From positions 186,001 through 250,000 of the forward strand of contig NZ_JAHTMW010000011.1 in assembly GCF_026236535.1 (NCBI RefSeq): a DNA stretch of 64,000 bases, in the 5' to 3' direction. Each line of letters opens with the position of its first letter. Within the stretch, counting starts at the first letter, position 1. The stretch comes from Streptomyces sp. SKN60. Lineage in GTDB: Bacteria; Actinomycetota; Actinomycetes; Streptomycetales; Streptomycetaceae. Shown here piece after piece: positions 56,969 to 64,000 of this stretch. A program made the position numbers and the translations under genes. The notes below the pieces were generated by a model. It was not told the origin of the DNA, did no database searches, and saw nothing but the letters and a program-made list of their open reading frames with translations.

Positions 56969-58009
56969 TCAGTGCGTGGCGGCGAGCACGGGTTCCGCGC
57001 GGACCGGGCCTTCCAGGAGCCCGCGCAGCAGGTGGGTGCGGCGGTCCGGGCCCGCGGTGTCGGCGAGCAGGGCGGCGAGCAGGGCGATCCGGGCCTGGCC
57101 GGGGCGCAGGGTGCCGGCCAGGACGGCGCCCGCGGCGGCCAGGTCGACGGCGCCGCCGCCGGTGTAGACCTCGGCGACGGTGCCGGAGGAGACGCGGGTG
57201 GAGAGGACGACGTGGACGCCCTGGTCGACGGCGCGGGCGACCGCCTCGGCTATCTCCGGAGTGGCGTTGCCGGCACCGGTGCCGACGAGGACGATGCCGC
57301 GGGCGCCGGCGGCGACGGAGGCGTCGAAGAGGACGGCGTCGCCGTCGGAGTGGTGCATGACGATGTCGACGCGCGGCGCGGCGGTGACGGGCGCGGGCAG
57401 CGGCAGGGCCGCCGGGCGCTCGGGCTCGCGCTCGACGTCGACCCGGCCGAAGCCGAGGCGCCCGACCCGGCGGCCGGACGGGTCGGCGAAGGGGTCGGAG
57501 TCGAGCGTCTTGGTCTTGACGGTGCCGCGGGCGGCGTGCACGAGGCCGTCGAAGACGACGAGGACGCCGAGGCCGTGCACGGTGGCGGCGACCTGGAGGG
57601 CGTCGTAGAGGTTGCCGGGGCCGTCGCCGTCGCCGGTGCCGAAGGGGCGCTGGGCGCCGGTGAAGACGACCGGGCGGGCGTCGGCGTGGTGCAGGTCCAG
57701 GAAGAAGGCCGACTCCTCGAGGGTGTCGGTGCCGTGGGTGACGACGATGCCGTCGACGCCGGGGTCGGCGAGGGTCTCGTGAACGGCGTGCAGCAGGGCC
57801 AGCTGGCGGTCGGTGGTCATCCGGGAGCTGTTGACGTTGAAGAGGTCGAGGACCTCGACGTCGATGTTGTCCGGTACGGCGGCGGTGGCCACGACGTCGT
57901 CGCCGGAGGCGTCGGCGGCGTAGCCGCTGCCGGTCCAGCGGCTGGCGATGGTGCCGCCGGTGCTGATGACCACGATGCGGCGCTGCCGGGTGTCGCGCGT
58001 CCACTTCAT
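56969..58009 (-). CDS. ansA: Type I/II L-asparaginase
   Basis: Hydrolyses asparagine to aspartate and ammonia. 346 residues with both asparaginase Thr motifs: VVISTGGTIASRWTG (~13-25) and VVTHGTDTLEESAFF (~88-100), plus FTGAQRPFGTGDGDGPGNLYDA. No signal peptide is evident, so it is probably cytoplasmic. GGAAGGAC precedes ATG 58009. It heads the ansA-aspA pair and diverges from an Lrp gene over a region with a 17-bp palindrome. Confidence 0.92.
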   Translation of the reverse strand: MKWTRDTRQRRIVVISTGGTIASRWTGSGYAADASGDDVVATAAVPDNIDVEVLDLFNVNSSRMTTDRQLALLHAVHETLADPGVDGIVVTHGTDTLEESAFFLDLHHADARPVVFTGAQRPFGTGDGDGPGNLYDALQVAATVHGLGVLVVFDGLVHAARGTVKTKTLDSDPFADPSGRRVGRLGFGRVDVEREPERPAALPLPAPVTAAPRVDIVMHHSDGDAVLFDASVAAGARGIVLVGTGAGNATPEIAEAVARAVDQGVHVVLSTRVSSGTVAEVYTGGGAVDLAAAGAVLAGTLRPGQARIALLAALLADTAGPDRRTHLLRGLLEGPVRAEPVLAATH

Positions 58010-58083
58010 GATGCTGCTGTCCTTCCCTGGGGTGCGCCGCAACGATAGGTCAAACGACGCGCAAGGCGATTGCCACTTCAGCC

Positions 58084-58100
58084 CGGAATTGTGAATTCCG
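58084..58100. promoter_or_regulatory. Lrp-type palindrome between ansA and the Lrp gene
   Basis: CGGAATTGTGAATTCCG, two 7-bp arms around GTG, lies in the 108-base divergent gap, 17 bp before the Lrp start and 75 bp from the ansA start. An AT-containing dyad of this size is typical of Lrp/AsnC binding. A related GGAAT/TTCC sequence appears again near 58585-58600. Confidence 0.65.
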
Positions 58101-58117
58101 TGGTGGATAATTGCGCC

Positions 58118-58573
58118 ATGGACCGAATCGATCTGCACATCTTGCGCGAGCTCCAGGCGGACGGCCGGCTGAGCAACCAGGAGCTGGCCCACCGGGTGGG
58201 CCTGAGCCCGTCCCCCTGCATGCGGCGGGTGCGCCAGCTGGAGCAGGACGGGGTGATCCGGGGGTACCGCGCGATCATCGACCCGGAGGCCGTGGGGCGC
58301 GGCTTCGAGGTGCTGGTCTCGGTCGAGGTGAAGCGGGACCGGGAGACCGTCGAGGCCTTCGAGGAGGCCCTCCAGGACATCCCGGACGTGATCGAGGCGT
58401 ACCGCCTCTTCGGCAGCCCGGGCTGCCTGCTGCGGATCGCGGTCGCCGACCTCTCGGCGTACGAGCGGCTGTGGATCGAGCGGCTGACCACGCTCGTCGG
58501 GGTCACCGAGGTGAACTCGCAGATCATCATGAAGCGGGTCAAGGAGCCACGAGGTCTGCCCGTGGAGCGCTGA
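58118..58573 (+). CDS. Lrp/AsnC family regulator of asparagine catabolism
   Basis: 151 residues: HTH (DLHILRELQADGRLSNQELAHRVGLSPSPCMRRV, quoted only by location ~4-37) and a C-terminal RAM ligand domain (~65-150) with GFEVLVSVEVKRD and FGSPGCLLRIAV. ATG 58118 begins the typical MDRIDL; an earlier in-frame GTG/ATG near 58070 would place the operator inside the gene. Divergent from ansA-aspA with a palindrome between, it most likely senses asparagine or aspartate. Confidence 0.9.
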   Translation: MDRIDLHILRELQADGRLSNQELAHRVGLSPSPCMRRVRQLEQDGVIRGYRAIIDPEAVGRGFEVLVSVEVKRDRETVEAFEEALQDIPDVIEAYRLFGSPGCLLRIAVADLSAYERLWIERLTTLVGVTEVNSQIIMKRVKEPRGLPVER

Positions 58574-58750
58574 TCCGGGTCCGGAATCCCAACTTCCGCA
58601 CGGAGTCAGGCATTCCATGGGCGGGATCTGGTCATGTACGGTTCAACCGCGCGTGCTCTGAGCGACTCATCCCCGACGTTCTACGCGCGCAGAGTGGCCA
58701 CCCGCATCGCCTTCCGCCCCACCGCCCCAGCCCCCACGGAGGTCTGACGG

Positions 58751-60268
58751 ATGCCCGGACTCATGAGGTCCACCCGCCGCCGCTTCGCCGCGCTGACCGC
58801 CTGCGGCGCCCTGGTCGCCGCCGCGGCCGGCGCCCTCGGCTCCCCCGCGGTCGCCGCCCCGGCCGCCACCGACACCGACATCACCGCCGCCACCGCCACC
58901 GCCGCCACCACTCAGTCGGCCGGACTCGCCACGGCCACGCCGACCCGCGTGCTGTTCGACAACTCCAAGGCGGAGACGGCCGGAAACGCCGACTGGATCA
59001 TCGGCACCGGCCAGCCCGACCCGCTCACCCAGGACGCGACGCCCACCGTCGAGACCGACTGGACCGGCGCGATCTCGGCCTGGGGCGTGGCCCTGCAGAA
59101 GACCGGCCGCTACTCCCTGAAGACCCTGCCGTCCGGCGGCACCATCACCTACGGCACGACGGCCGCCACCGACCTGCAGAACTTCGACACCTTCGTGCTG
59201 CCCGAGCCCAACATCCGGCTCAGCGCGAGCGAGAAGACCGCCGTGATGAAGTTCGTCCAGAACGGCGGCGGACTCTTCCTGGTCTCCGACCACACGGTGG
59301 CCGACCGCAACAACGACGGCTGGGACGCGCTCGCCATCATCAACGACCTGATGACGAACAACGGCGTCGACAACACCGACCCGTTCGGCTTCAGCGTCGA
59401 CGTGCTCAACATCCAGACCGACAACCCGCGGGCGATCAGCAGCAGCACCGACCCGGTGCTCAACGGCGCCTTCGGCAAGGTGACCGGCAGCATCATCCGC
59501 AGCGGCACCACCGCCACCCTCAAGCCGGCCGACAACCCCTCCGTCAAGGGCCTCGTCTACCGCACCGGCTACTCCGGCAACACCGGCGCCTTCTTCGCGA
59601 CCAGCACCTTCGGCAGCGGCCGGGTCGCGTTCTGGGGCGACAGCTCGCCGATCGACGACGGCACCGGCCAGTCCGGGAACACGCTCTACGACGGCTGGAA
59701 CGACCCCGCGGGCACCAACGCGGCCCTCGCGCTCAACGCCACCGACTGGCTGTCCGAGGCCTCCACCGACGGCGGTGGCGGGGGCGGCGGCACCTGCACC
59801 GCGGGCCAGCTCCTCGGCAACCCCGGCTTCGAGTCGGGCGACACCGTCTGGACCGCCTCCGCCGGCGTCATCACCAATGACACCGCCCGCCCGGCCCGCA
59901 CCGGCTCCTACAAGGCCTGGCTCGGCGGTTACGGCTCCGCGCACACCGACACGCTCTCCCAGACGGTGACCGTCCCGACCGGCTGCACCACCGCCGCGCT
60001 GAGCTTCTACACCCGGATCGACACCGCCGAGACCACCACGACCACGGCCTACGACAAGCTCAAGGTCGAGGTCCTGAACAGCTCCGGCACGGTCCTGTCC
60101 ACGCTTGCGACGTACTCCAACCTCGACAAGTCCAGCGGCTACGTCCAGCGCGGCTTCAGCCTCGCGGCGTACGCCGGGCAGACGGTGACGCTGCGGTTCA
60201 CCGGCACCGAGGGCTCCCAGCTCCAGACCTCCTTCGTGATCGACGACACCTCGCTCACCGTGGGCTGA
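58751..60268 (+). CDS. Secreted protein with hydrolase-like core and C-terminal beta-sandwich, unknown function
   Basis: 505 residues. A twin-arginine-like start (STRRRFAALTACGALVAAAA), signal end near residue 36, then a Thr/Ala-rich stretch, a globular core (~65-340; TRVLFDNSKAETAGNADWII, FDTFVLPEPN, GGLFLVSDHTVADRNNDGWD, VAFWGDSSPIDDG) recalling class I glutamine-amidotransferase-like/DUF4350 folds. A poly-Gly linker leads to a jelly-roll module (~350-505; LLGNPGFESGD ... FVIDDTSLTVG) like those ending secreted proteases. GGAGGT precedes ATG 58751. No catalytic triad is certain. Confidence 0.75.
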   Translation: MPGLMRSTRRRFAALTACGALVAAAAGALGSPAVAAPAATDTDITAATATAATTQSAGLATATPTRVLFDNSKAETAGNADWIIGTGQPDPLTQDATPTVETDWTGAISAWGVALQKTGRYSLKTLPSGGTITYGTTAATDLQNFDTFVLPEPNIRLSASEKTAVMKFVQNGGGLFLVSDHTVADRNNDGWDALAIINDLMTNNGVDNTDPFGFSVDVLNIQTDNPRAISSSTDPVLNGAFGKVTGSIIRSGTTATLKPADNPSVKGLVYRTGYSGNTGAFFATSTFGSGRVAFWGDSSPIDDGTGQSGNTLYDGWNDPAGTNAALALNATDWLSEASTDGGGGGGGTCTAGQLLGNPGFESGDTVWTASAGVITNDTARPARTGSYKAWLGGYGSAHTDTLSQTVTVPTGCTTAALSFYTRIDTAETTTTTAYDKLKVEVLNSSGTVLSTLATYSNLDKSSGYVQRGFSLAAYAGQTVTLRFTGTEGSQLQTSFVIDDTSLTVG

Positions 60269-60310
60269 GCCCCTTCCACACCCCCCACGGACCCACCCCC
60301 CACATCCCCC

Positions 60311-60342
60311 GCGCCGCACGGACCCGTCCGTCCGTGCGGCGC
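60311..60342. terminator. Perfect 13-bp stem-loop after the secreted unknown gene
   Basis: GCGCCGCACGGAC (60311-60323) and its exact complement (60330-60342) enclose a 6-base loop, 42 bp after the stop. Confidence 0.75.
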
Positions 60343-60365
60343 GGGTCACTCCGCCCTGGCACTCC

Positions 60366-60407
60366 GTCAGAAGCCGTCAGAAGACCCCGTCTGAAGCTGG
60401 TCAGAAG
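60366..60407 (+). promoter_or_regulatory. Four iterated GTC(A/T)GAAG repeats before the nuclease gene
   Basis: GTCAGAAG at 60366, 60376 and 60400 and GTCTGAAG at 60389, all in the same direction and spaced 10, 13 and 11 bp, roughly one helical turn. They lie between the terminator and the nuclease start (60431). Direct repeats with ~11-bp spacing recall PHO-box architecture, but the sequence is not a close match to the PhoP consensus. Confidence 0.55.
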
Positions 60408-60430
60408 ACCCCCACCCGAAGGGACCCCCC

Positions 60431-61234
60431 ATGTCCGTCGCGCAGCGAGGCCCCTGGAAGACCTGGGCCGCGATATCCGCCGCCCTCGTCGGCCTCACCC
60501 TCCCCGCCCTCACCGCCGCCCCGGCCGGCGCCACGACGAACGCCTACGACAGCACGTACTACAAGAACGCGGTCGGCAAGACCGGCACGAGCCTCAAGTC
60601 CTCGCTGCACACCATCATCAGCACCGACACCCGCAAGATCTCCTACGACGCGGTGTGGAACGCCCTGAAGACCACCGACCAGGACCCCGCCAACAGCGCC
60701 AACGTGCTGCTCCTCTACAGCGGCACCTCGCGCAGCAAGACCCTCAACGGCGGTGACGTCGGCGACTGGAACCGCGAGCACGTGTGGGCGCAGTCGCACG
60801 GCTCCTTCGGCACCTCGGCCGGACCGGGCACCGATCTGCACCACCTGCGCGCGGCCGACGTCCAGGTCAACAGCATCCGCGGCAACAAGGACTTCGACAA
60901 CGGCGGCAGCGCGGTCAGCGGCGCCCCCGGCAGCTACACGGACAGCAACTCCTTCGAGCCGCGCGACTCCGACAAGGGCGACGTGGCCCGGATGGTCCTC
61001 TACATGGCCGTCCGGTACGAGGGCGGCGACGGCTTCCCCGACCTGGAGGCCAACGACTCCACCACCAACGGCAGCGTGCCCTACCTCGGCCGCATCTCGG
61101 TGCTCAAGCAGTGGAACGAGCAGGACCCGCCGAGCGCGTTCGAGGAGCGCCGCAACGACCTCATCTTCAACTCCTACCAGGGCAACCGCAATCCGTTCAT
61201 CGACCACCCGGAGTGGGTCGAGGCAATCTGGTAG
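60431..61234 (+). CDS. Secreted endonuclease I family nuclease
   Basis: 267 residues with a signal peptide (cut near residue 35, PAGATT). The beta-beta-alpha metal site is visible in WNREHVWAQSHG (~118-130), followed by DLHHLRAADVQVNSIRGN, GDVARMVLYMAVRY and the C-terminal NRNPFIDHPEWVEAIW, all hallmarks of the EndA/NucM endonuclease I family. It degrades extracellular DNA, probably for phosphate and nucleotides or in mycelial turnover. Iterated GTCAGAAG repeats lie upstream. Confidence 0.9.
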   Translation: MSVAQRGPWKTWAAISAALVGLTLPALTAAPAGATTNAYDSTYYKNAVGKTGTSLKSSLHTIISTDTRKISYDAVWNALKTTDQDPANSANVLLLYSGTSRSKTLNGGDVGDWNREHVWAQSHGSFGTSAGPGTDLHHLRAADVQVNSIRGNKDFDNGGSAVSGAPGSYTDSNSFEPRDSDKGDVARMVLYMAVRYEGGDGFPDLEANDSTTNGSVPYLGRISVLKQWNEQDPPSAFEERRNDLIFNSYQGNRNPFIDHPEWVEAIW

Positions 61235-61263
61235 TCCGCGCCGGATCGAACCGGGCGGGACGA

Positions 61264-61303
61264 TCGGGCGGTCGGGCGGTCGGGCGGTCGGACGGTCGGA
61301 CGG
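61264..61303. repeat. Five 8-bp tandem repeats upstream of the AraC gene
   Basis: Three copies of TCGGGCGG followed by two of TCGGACGG, directly before the G-run that precedes the AraC start. Even 8-bp spacing suggests slippage; copy number may vary between strains and shift the AraC ribosome-site distance. Confidence 0.75.
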
Positions 61304-61314
61304 GGGGGTGCGGC

Positions 61315-62214
61315 GTGGGCGCCGAGTGCCGGGGCACGTACGGGAGTCCGCAGCGTCCGCGGAGTCCGCACCCCGACGCCGTGCGGGAGCTGCGCGGCGC
61401 GCTGCGCGGCCGGATCACGGCGGGCGGGATCACCGTGCACGACATCCTGTGCGCCGAGGACCGCACCGGCTTCGCCGCGCCCGGCCGGGCCGAGGCGTAC
61501 ACCGTGGTGCTCACCCGCTCCGGCGGCTATCTGCGGCGGATCGCCGGCGAGGAGTTCTTCGCGGACGCCACCGGCGGCTACCTCACCCGGCCCGGGGACG
61601 TGCACCAGGTCGCCCATCCCGCCGGGCCGGGCGACCGGTCCTCCGAGATCCGGATCGGTGCCGCGCTGTTCGCCGACCGCTTCGACGGCCCGCCGCGCTC
61701 CCGGCGGCTGACCGTCACCGGCGCCACCGACGTACGGCACCGGGAGCTGCTCGCGGCGGCCCGGCGCGGCACCGACGCCTTCGAACTGGCCGACCGGCTG
61801 CACCGGTTGCTCGACGCGGTGGCGGCCGACGCCGGGCACTGGCGGGCCGACACCGGCGCCCGGCCCGCCACCGCCCGCGCCCACGCCCGGCTGGTCCGCG
61901 ACACCTGCGCGCTGCTCGCGGGCGGCGCGCCCGCGCTCCGGCTGCCCCTGGAGGAGCTGGCCCGTGGCGTCGGGGCCTCCCCGCACCACCTCAGCCGGGT
62001 GTTCCGCGCCGTCACCGGCAGCAGCCTCACCCGCTACCGCAACGAGCTGCGGGTCCGCGCCGTGCTGCACGCCCTGGAGGAGGGCGAGGACAGTCTGCGC
62101 GCCCTCGCCCACGCGTACGGCTTCGCCGACCAGGCGCACCTGACCCGGCTGTGCCGGGGCCAGACGGGACGGCCGCCCGGCGCCCTGCGGGTTCTTCTCC
62201 GCGACCGCGCATGA
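61315..62214 (+). CDS. AraC family transcriptional regulator
   Basis: 299 residues from GTG 61315. An N-terminal cupin-type sensor (~40-180, FAAPGRAEAYTVVLTRSGGYLRR in part, YLTRPGDVHQVAHPAGPGD) and C-terminal double HTH (~215-299) with LEELARGVGASPHHLSRVFRAVTG and LRALAHAYGFADQAHLTRLC. The family acts mainly as activators. The ribosome site is a G-run only. Target unknown; the next gene, a secreted hydrolase on the same strand 122 bp away, is a candidate. Confidence 0.86.
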   Translation: MGAECRGTYGSPQRPRSPHPDAVRELRGALRGRITAGGITVHDILCAEDRTGFAAPGRAEAYTVVLTRSGGYLRRIAGEEFFADATGGYLTRPGDVHQVAHPAGPGDRSSEIRIGAALFADRFDGPPRSRRLTVTGATDVRHRELLAAARRGTDAFELADRLHRLLDAVAADAGHWRADTGARPATARAHARLVRDTCALLAGGAPALRLPLEELARGVGASPHHLSRVFRAVTGSSLTRYRNELRVRAVLHALEEGEDSLRALAHAYGFADQAHLTRLCRGQTGRPPGALRVLLRDRA

Positions 62215-62336
62215 ATGTCCAACGCGGGGGCGGCGGACAGCGGGCACCATGGCAGCGGCCGGAGCACCGGCCGGTGCCGCGGCCCGCCCGGGAGGCGTCC
62301 GCCGGCATCCCGTCTTCCGAACGGGGGAACGCGACG

Positions 62337-63734
62337 ATGACCTTCCTGAGCAGAGCCGGTACGGCGCTGGTGGCGGTCCTGACGGCGGCGGCCTGCGCCG
62401 TCTCGGCGCCCGGCGCGGCCCGGGACACCGGGGGCGCGGGCGGTCCCGCGGCGGCCGGCCCGCCCGCGCTGACCGGCCACCGCCCGTGCCCCGGGCAGCC
62501 GGACGTGACCTGCGCCGACCTGACCGTGCCGCTCGACCGCAGCGGCGCCGTGCCCGGCACGCTCACGCTGCGGACGGCCCTGTACGGGCCGGCCGACGCG
62601 CCCCGCGGCACGCTGCTCTTCCTCACCGGCGGTCCGGGCCAGCCCGGTGTGCCGTTCGTGGAGCGGATCCGCTCCCGGCTGCCCAAGGCCCTCGCCGCGT
62701 ACCGCCTGGTGATGATCGACCAGCGCGGCACCGGCGGCACCGCCGTCGACTGCCCCGCGCTCCAGAAGGAGGTCGGCAGCAGCGACACCGTCGCCCCGAG
62801 CCCGGGCGCCGTGACCGCCTGCGCCGACGTCCTCGGCCCGCGCCGCGGCCTCTACACCACCGCCGACACGGTCGCCGACCTGGAAGACCTGCGGCGCGCC
62901 CTCGGGGTGCCGTCCTGGACCCTGGACGGGGTCTCGTACGGCACGTTCACCGCCGGGCAGTACGCGCTGACGCATCCGCGGCGGGTACGCCGGCTGGTCC
63001 TGGACTCGGTGGTGCCGCTCGACGGCGCGGGCGTGCTGTACGAGGCGTCGTTCGCCCGCTCCGGCGAGGTGCTGCGCACGGCCTGCCGCGAGCAGCGGTG
63101 CGGCTTCGATCCGGCGGCGGACCTGGCGAAGGTGGTCCGCCGGGACGGCAACGGCGTCGGGGTGTTCAACCTGCTGGTCCTGGCGAGCATCATCGACCCG
63201 AAGCTGAACGACCCCCGGTTCGGCATCCTGTCCGCCCTGCACGCCTCGGCGCGCGGCGACCGGGCCCGCCTCGACGGCCTGGTGGCCGGCTTCGCCGAGT
63301 CCTCCGGCGAACCGCCGGAGGAGTTCAGCTCCGGCCTGCACGCGGCGACCCTGTGCGCCGACTCGCACTGGCCGTGGGGCGACTCGTCCGCGCCGGCCGA
63401 GGGCCGCGAGCAGGCCCTGCGGCGGGCGCTGGCCAGGATCCGCCCGGCCGACGTATGGCCGTTCCAGCGCGACACCGCCGCCGCCCAGGGCATCCCACGC
63501 ACCTGCCTCCCCTGGCCCGCCACCCACCCCAACCGCCCCGCCCCGGGCCACACTCTGACGATGCCGGTCCTGCTGCTCGCCGGCGACCGCGACCTGTCGA
63601 CCCCACTCGACTGGGCCAGATCGGTGGCCGCCGCCAACCCGACGGCAGAGCTCACGATCGTCGCGGGCTCGGGCCACTCCACCCAGAGCCGCGGCAATGG
63701 CGCCGGTGCCGCGGAGGCCTTCCTGCTGCGGTAA
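62337..63734 (+). CDS. Secreted alpha/beta hydrolase, tripeptidyl-aminopeptidase (TAP)-like
   Basis: 465 residues. The signal contains a possible lipobox (LTAAAC, Cys20). The fold shows LFLTGGPGQPGVPF oxyanion loop, MIDQRGTGGTAVDCP, nucleophile Ser in TLDGVSYGTFTAGQ (~200), Asp in LLLAGDRDLSTPL (~420) and His in VAGSGHSTQS (~445), with the C-terminal TAP-like domain. It resembles Streptomyces secreted tripeptidyl aminopeptidases and related esterases. ATG 62337 follows a GGGGGAA site. Confidence 0.88.
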   Translation: MTFLSRAGTALVAVLTAAACAVSAPGAARDTGGAGGPAAAGPPALTGHRPCPGQPDVTCADLTVPLDRSGAVPGTLTLRTALYGPADAPRGTLLFLTGGPGQPGVPFVERIRSRLPKALAAYRLVMIDQRGTGGTAVDCPALQKEVGSSDTVAPSPGAVTACADVLGPRRGLYTTADTVADLEDLRRALGVPSWTLDGVSYGTFTAGQYALTHPRRVRRLVLDSVVPLDGAGVLYEASFARSGEVLRTACREQRCGFDPAADLAKVVRRDGNGVGVFNLLVLASIIDPKLNDPRFGILSALHASARGDRARLDGLVAGFAESSGEPPEEFSSGLHAATLCADSHWPWGDSSAPAEGREQALRRALARIRPADVWPFQRDTAAAQGIPRTCLPWPATHPNRPAPGHTLTMPVLLLAGDRDLSTPLDWARSVAAANPTAELTIVAGSGHSTQSRGNGAGAAEAFLLR

Positions 63735-63742
63735 CCGCCGTC

Positions 63743-64000
63743 CTACGAGCGCCCCGGGCGGGCGCAGGGCGGCAGGGCCGGGTGGTCGCGGGTGCGGACG
63801 GCGGGGAGCCAGGCCGTGGTGGGCGGGCTCGTGTGCGGGAGGCGGATCCGTAGCCAGACGGAGGAGCGGTGGTCCTCCTCGTCGATGATCGGTTGCCCGT
63901 CGGGGAGTTGGCAGTCGGCGGCGAGGAGGTCGCCGTGCCACACCCGGGCGGGGACGACGTTCTCGGCGGTGTACGGGCGCCGCGGGTCGATGGCCAGGCC
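63743..64000 (-). CDS. C-terminal part of an unidentified protein, cut by window edge
   Basis: A frame open to the right edge gives ~85 C-terminal residues (…PARVWHGDLLAADCQLP…, SSVWLRIRLPH) ending at TAG 63743. The VWHGDLL/VWLRIRLP pattern hints at an SH3-like beta-barrel, but too little is visible to name it. It is convergent with the hydrolase gene, 8 bp apart. Confidence 0.5.
   Translation of the reverse strand, partial: GLAIDPRRPYTAENVVPARVWHGDLLAADCQLPDGQPIIDEEDHRSSVWLRIRLPHTSPPTTAWLPAVRTRDHPALPPCARPGRS

Noticed and set aside
1..64000. Search for TTA (bldA-dependent) leucine codons in the called genes
   Set aside because: By eye I found none in frame; the TTA/TAA triplets noticed fall in intergenic regions, in stop codons or out of frame. 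A computed scan would be needed to be certain.
1..64000. Search for prophage, IS elements, secondary-metabolite synthase clusters and defence systems
   Set aside because: No transposase, integrase, PKS/NRPS, restriction or CRISPR-Cas signatures were found; gene content is catabolic and regulatory.

Overview
The window looks like the chromosome of a soil Streptomyces. Base composition is very GC-rich with strong third-position GC bias, genes often start with GTG and overlap by four bases, secretion signals are long and Ala-rich, and the gene content (CebR/cebEFG/bglC, GH48/GH6/GH5 cellulases, a GH18 chitinase with a DasR-like promoter, TetR/GntR/LacI regulators) is typical of that genus. I saw no rRNA, tRNA, CRISPR array, transposase or phage gene.

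Left part (1-19053): pentose and pectin use. A divergent xylB/xylA pair is followed by two linked genes of unknown function (a lipoprotein and a membrane protein). Next comes a long co-directional pectin block that starts with a GntR regulator. Its intracellular genes are a DapA-like dehydratase/aldolase, an IlvD/Edd sugar-acid dehydratase, two ABC permeases, a Gfo/Idh oxidoreductase, a DUF6807 protein and a GH43 glycosidase. A binding lipoprotein and four secreted enzymes follow: a CE12 acetylesterase, PL1 and PL9 pectate lyases and a CE8 pectin methylesterase. The secreted enzymes should trim pectin outside the cell. The permeases import the pieces, and the cytoplasmic enzymes look able to run an oxidative, non-phosphorylating pentose or uronate route. 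No ABC ATPase is present, so a shared MsiK-type ATPase encoded elsewhere is implied.

Middle (19061-23562): a nucleic-acid repair block with a DEDDh exonuclease, RtcB RNA ligase, PHP-type PolX DNA polymerase and archease. It separates pectin from cellulose functions.

Cellulose block (23659-38189): GH48 diverges from GH5-GH6. An alpha/beta hydrolase follows, then cebR diverging from cebEFG, then bglC and a maltokinase-cap-like protein. Four strong CebR-type operators (core TGGGAGCGCTCCCA) and one decayed one lie at the expected promoters, tying secreted cellulases, cellobiose import and the beta-glucosidase into one regulon.

Right part (38230-64000): mixed metabolic and regulatory genes. These include a glutaminase, a secreted phosphodiesterase/nuclease-like protein, a VOC protein, a 3-hydroxyisobutyryl-CoA hydrolase-like enzyme, a sensor-type PP2C phosphatase with a kinase-like ATPase domain, and a chitinase whose -35/-10 spacer holds a chi repeat. 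There are three TetR genes with visible palindromic operators. One has a 42-bp perfect palindrome facing an operon of two tiny membrane proteins. Further on are a phosphoribosyltransferase-hydrolase fusion, a CapA-like phosphoesterase, an lrp-ansA-aspA asparagine catabolic unit, a secreted unknown protein, a secreted endonuclease I, an AraC regulator and a secreted peptidase-like hydrolase. Both ends of the window cut through genes.
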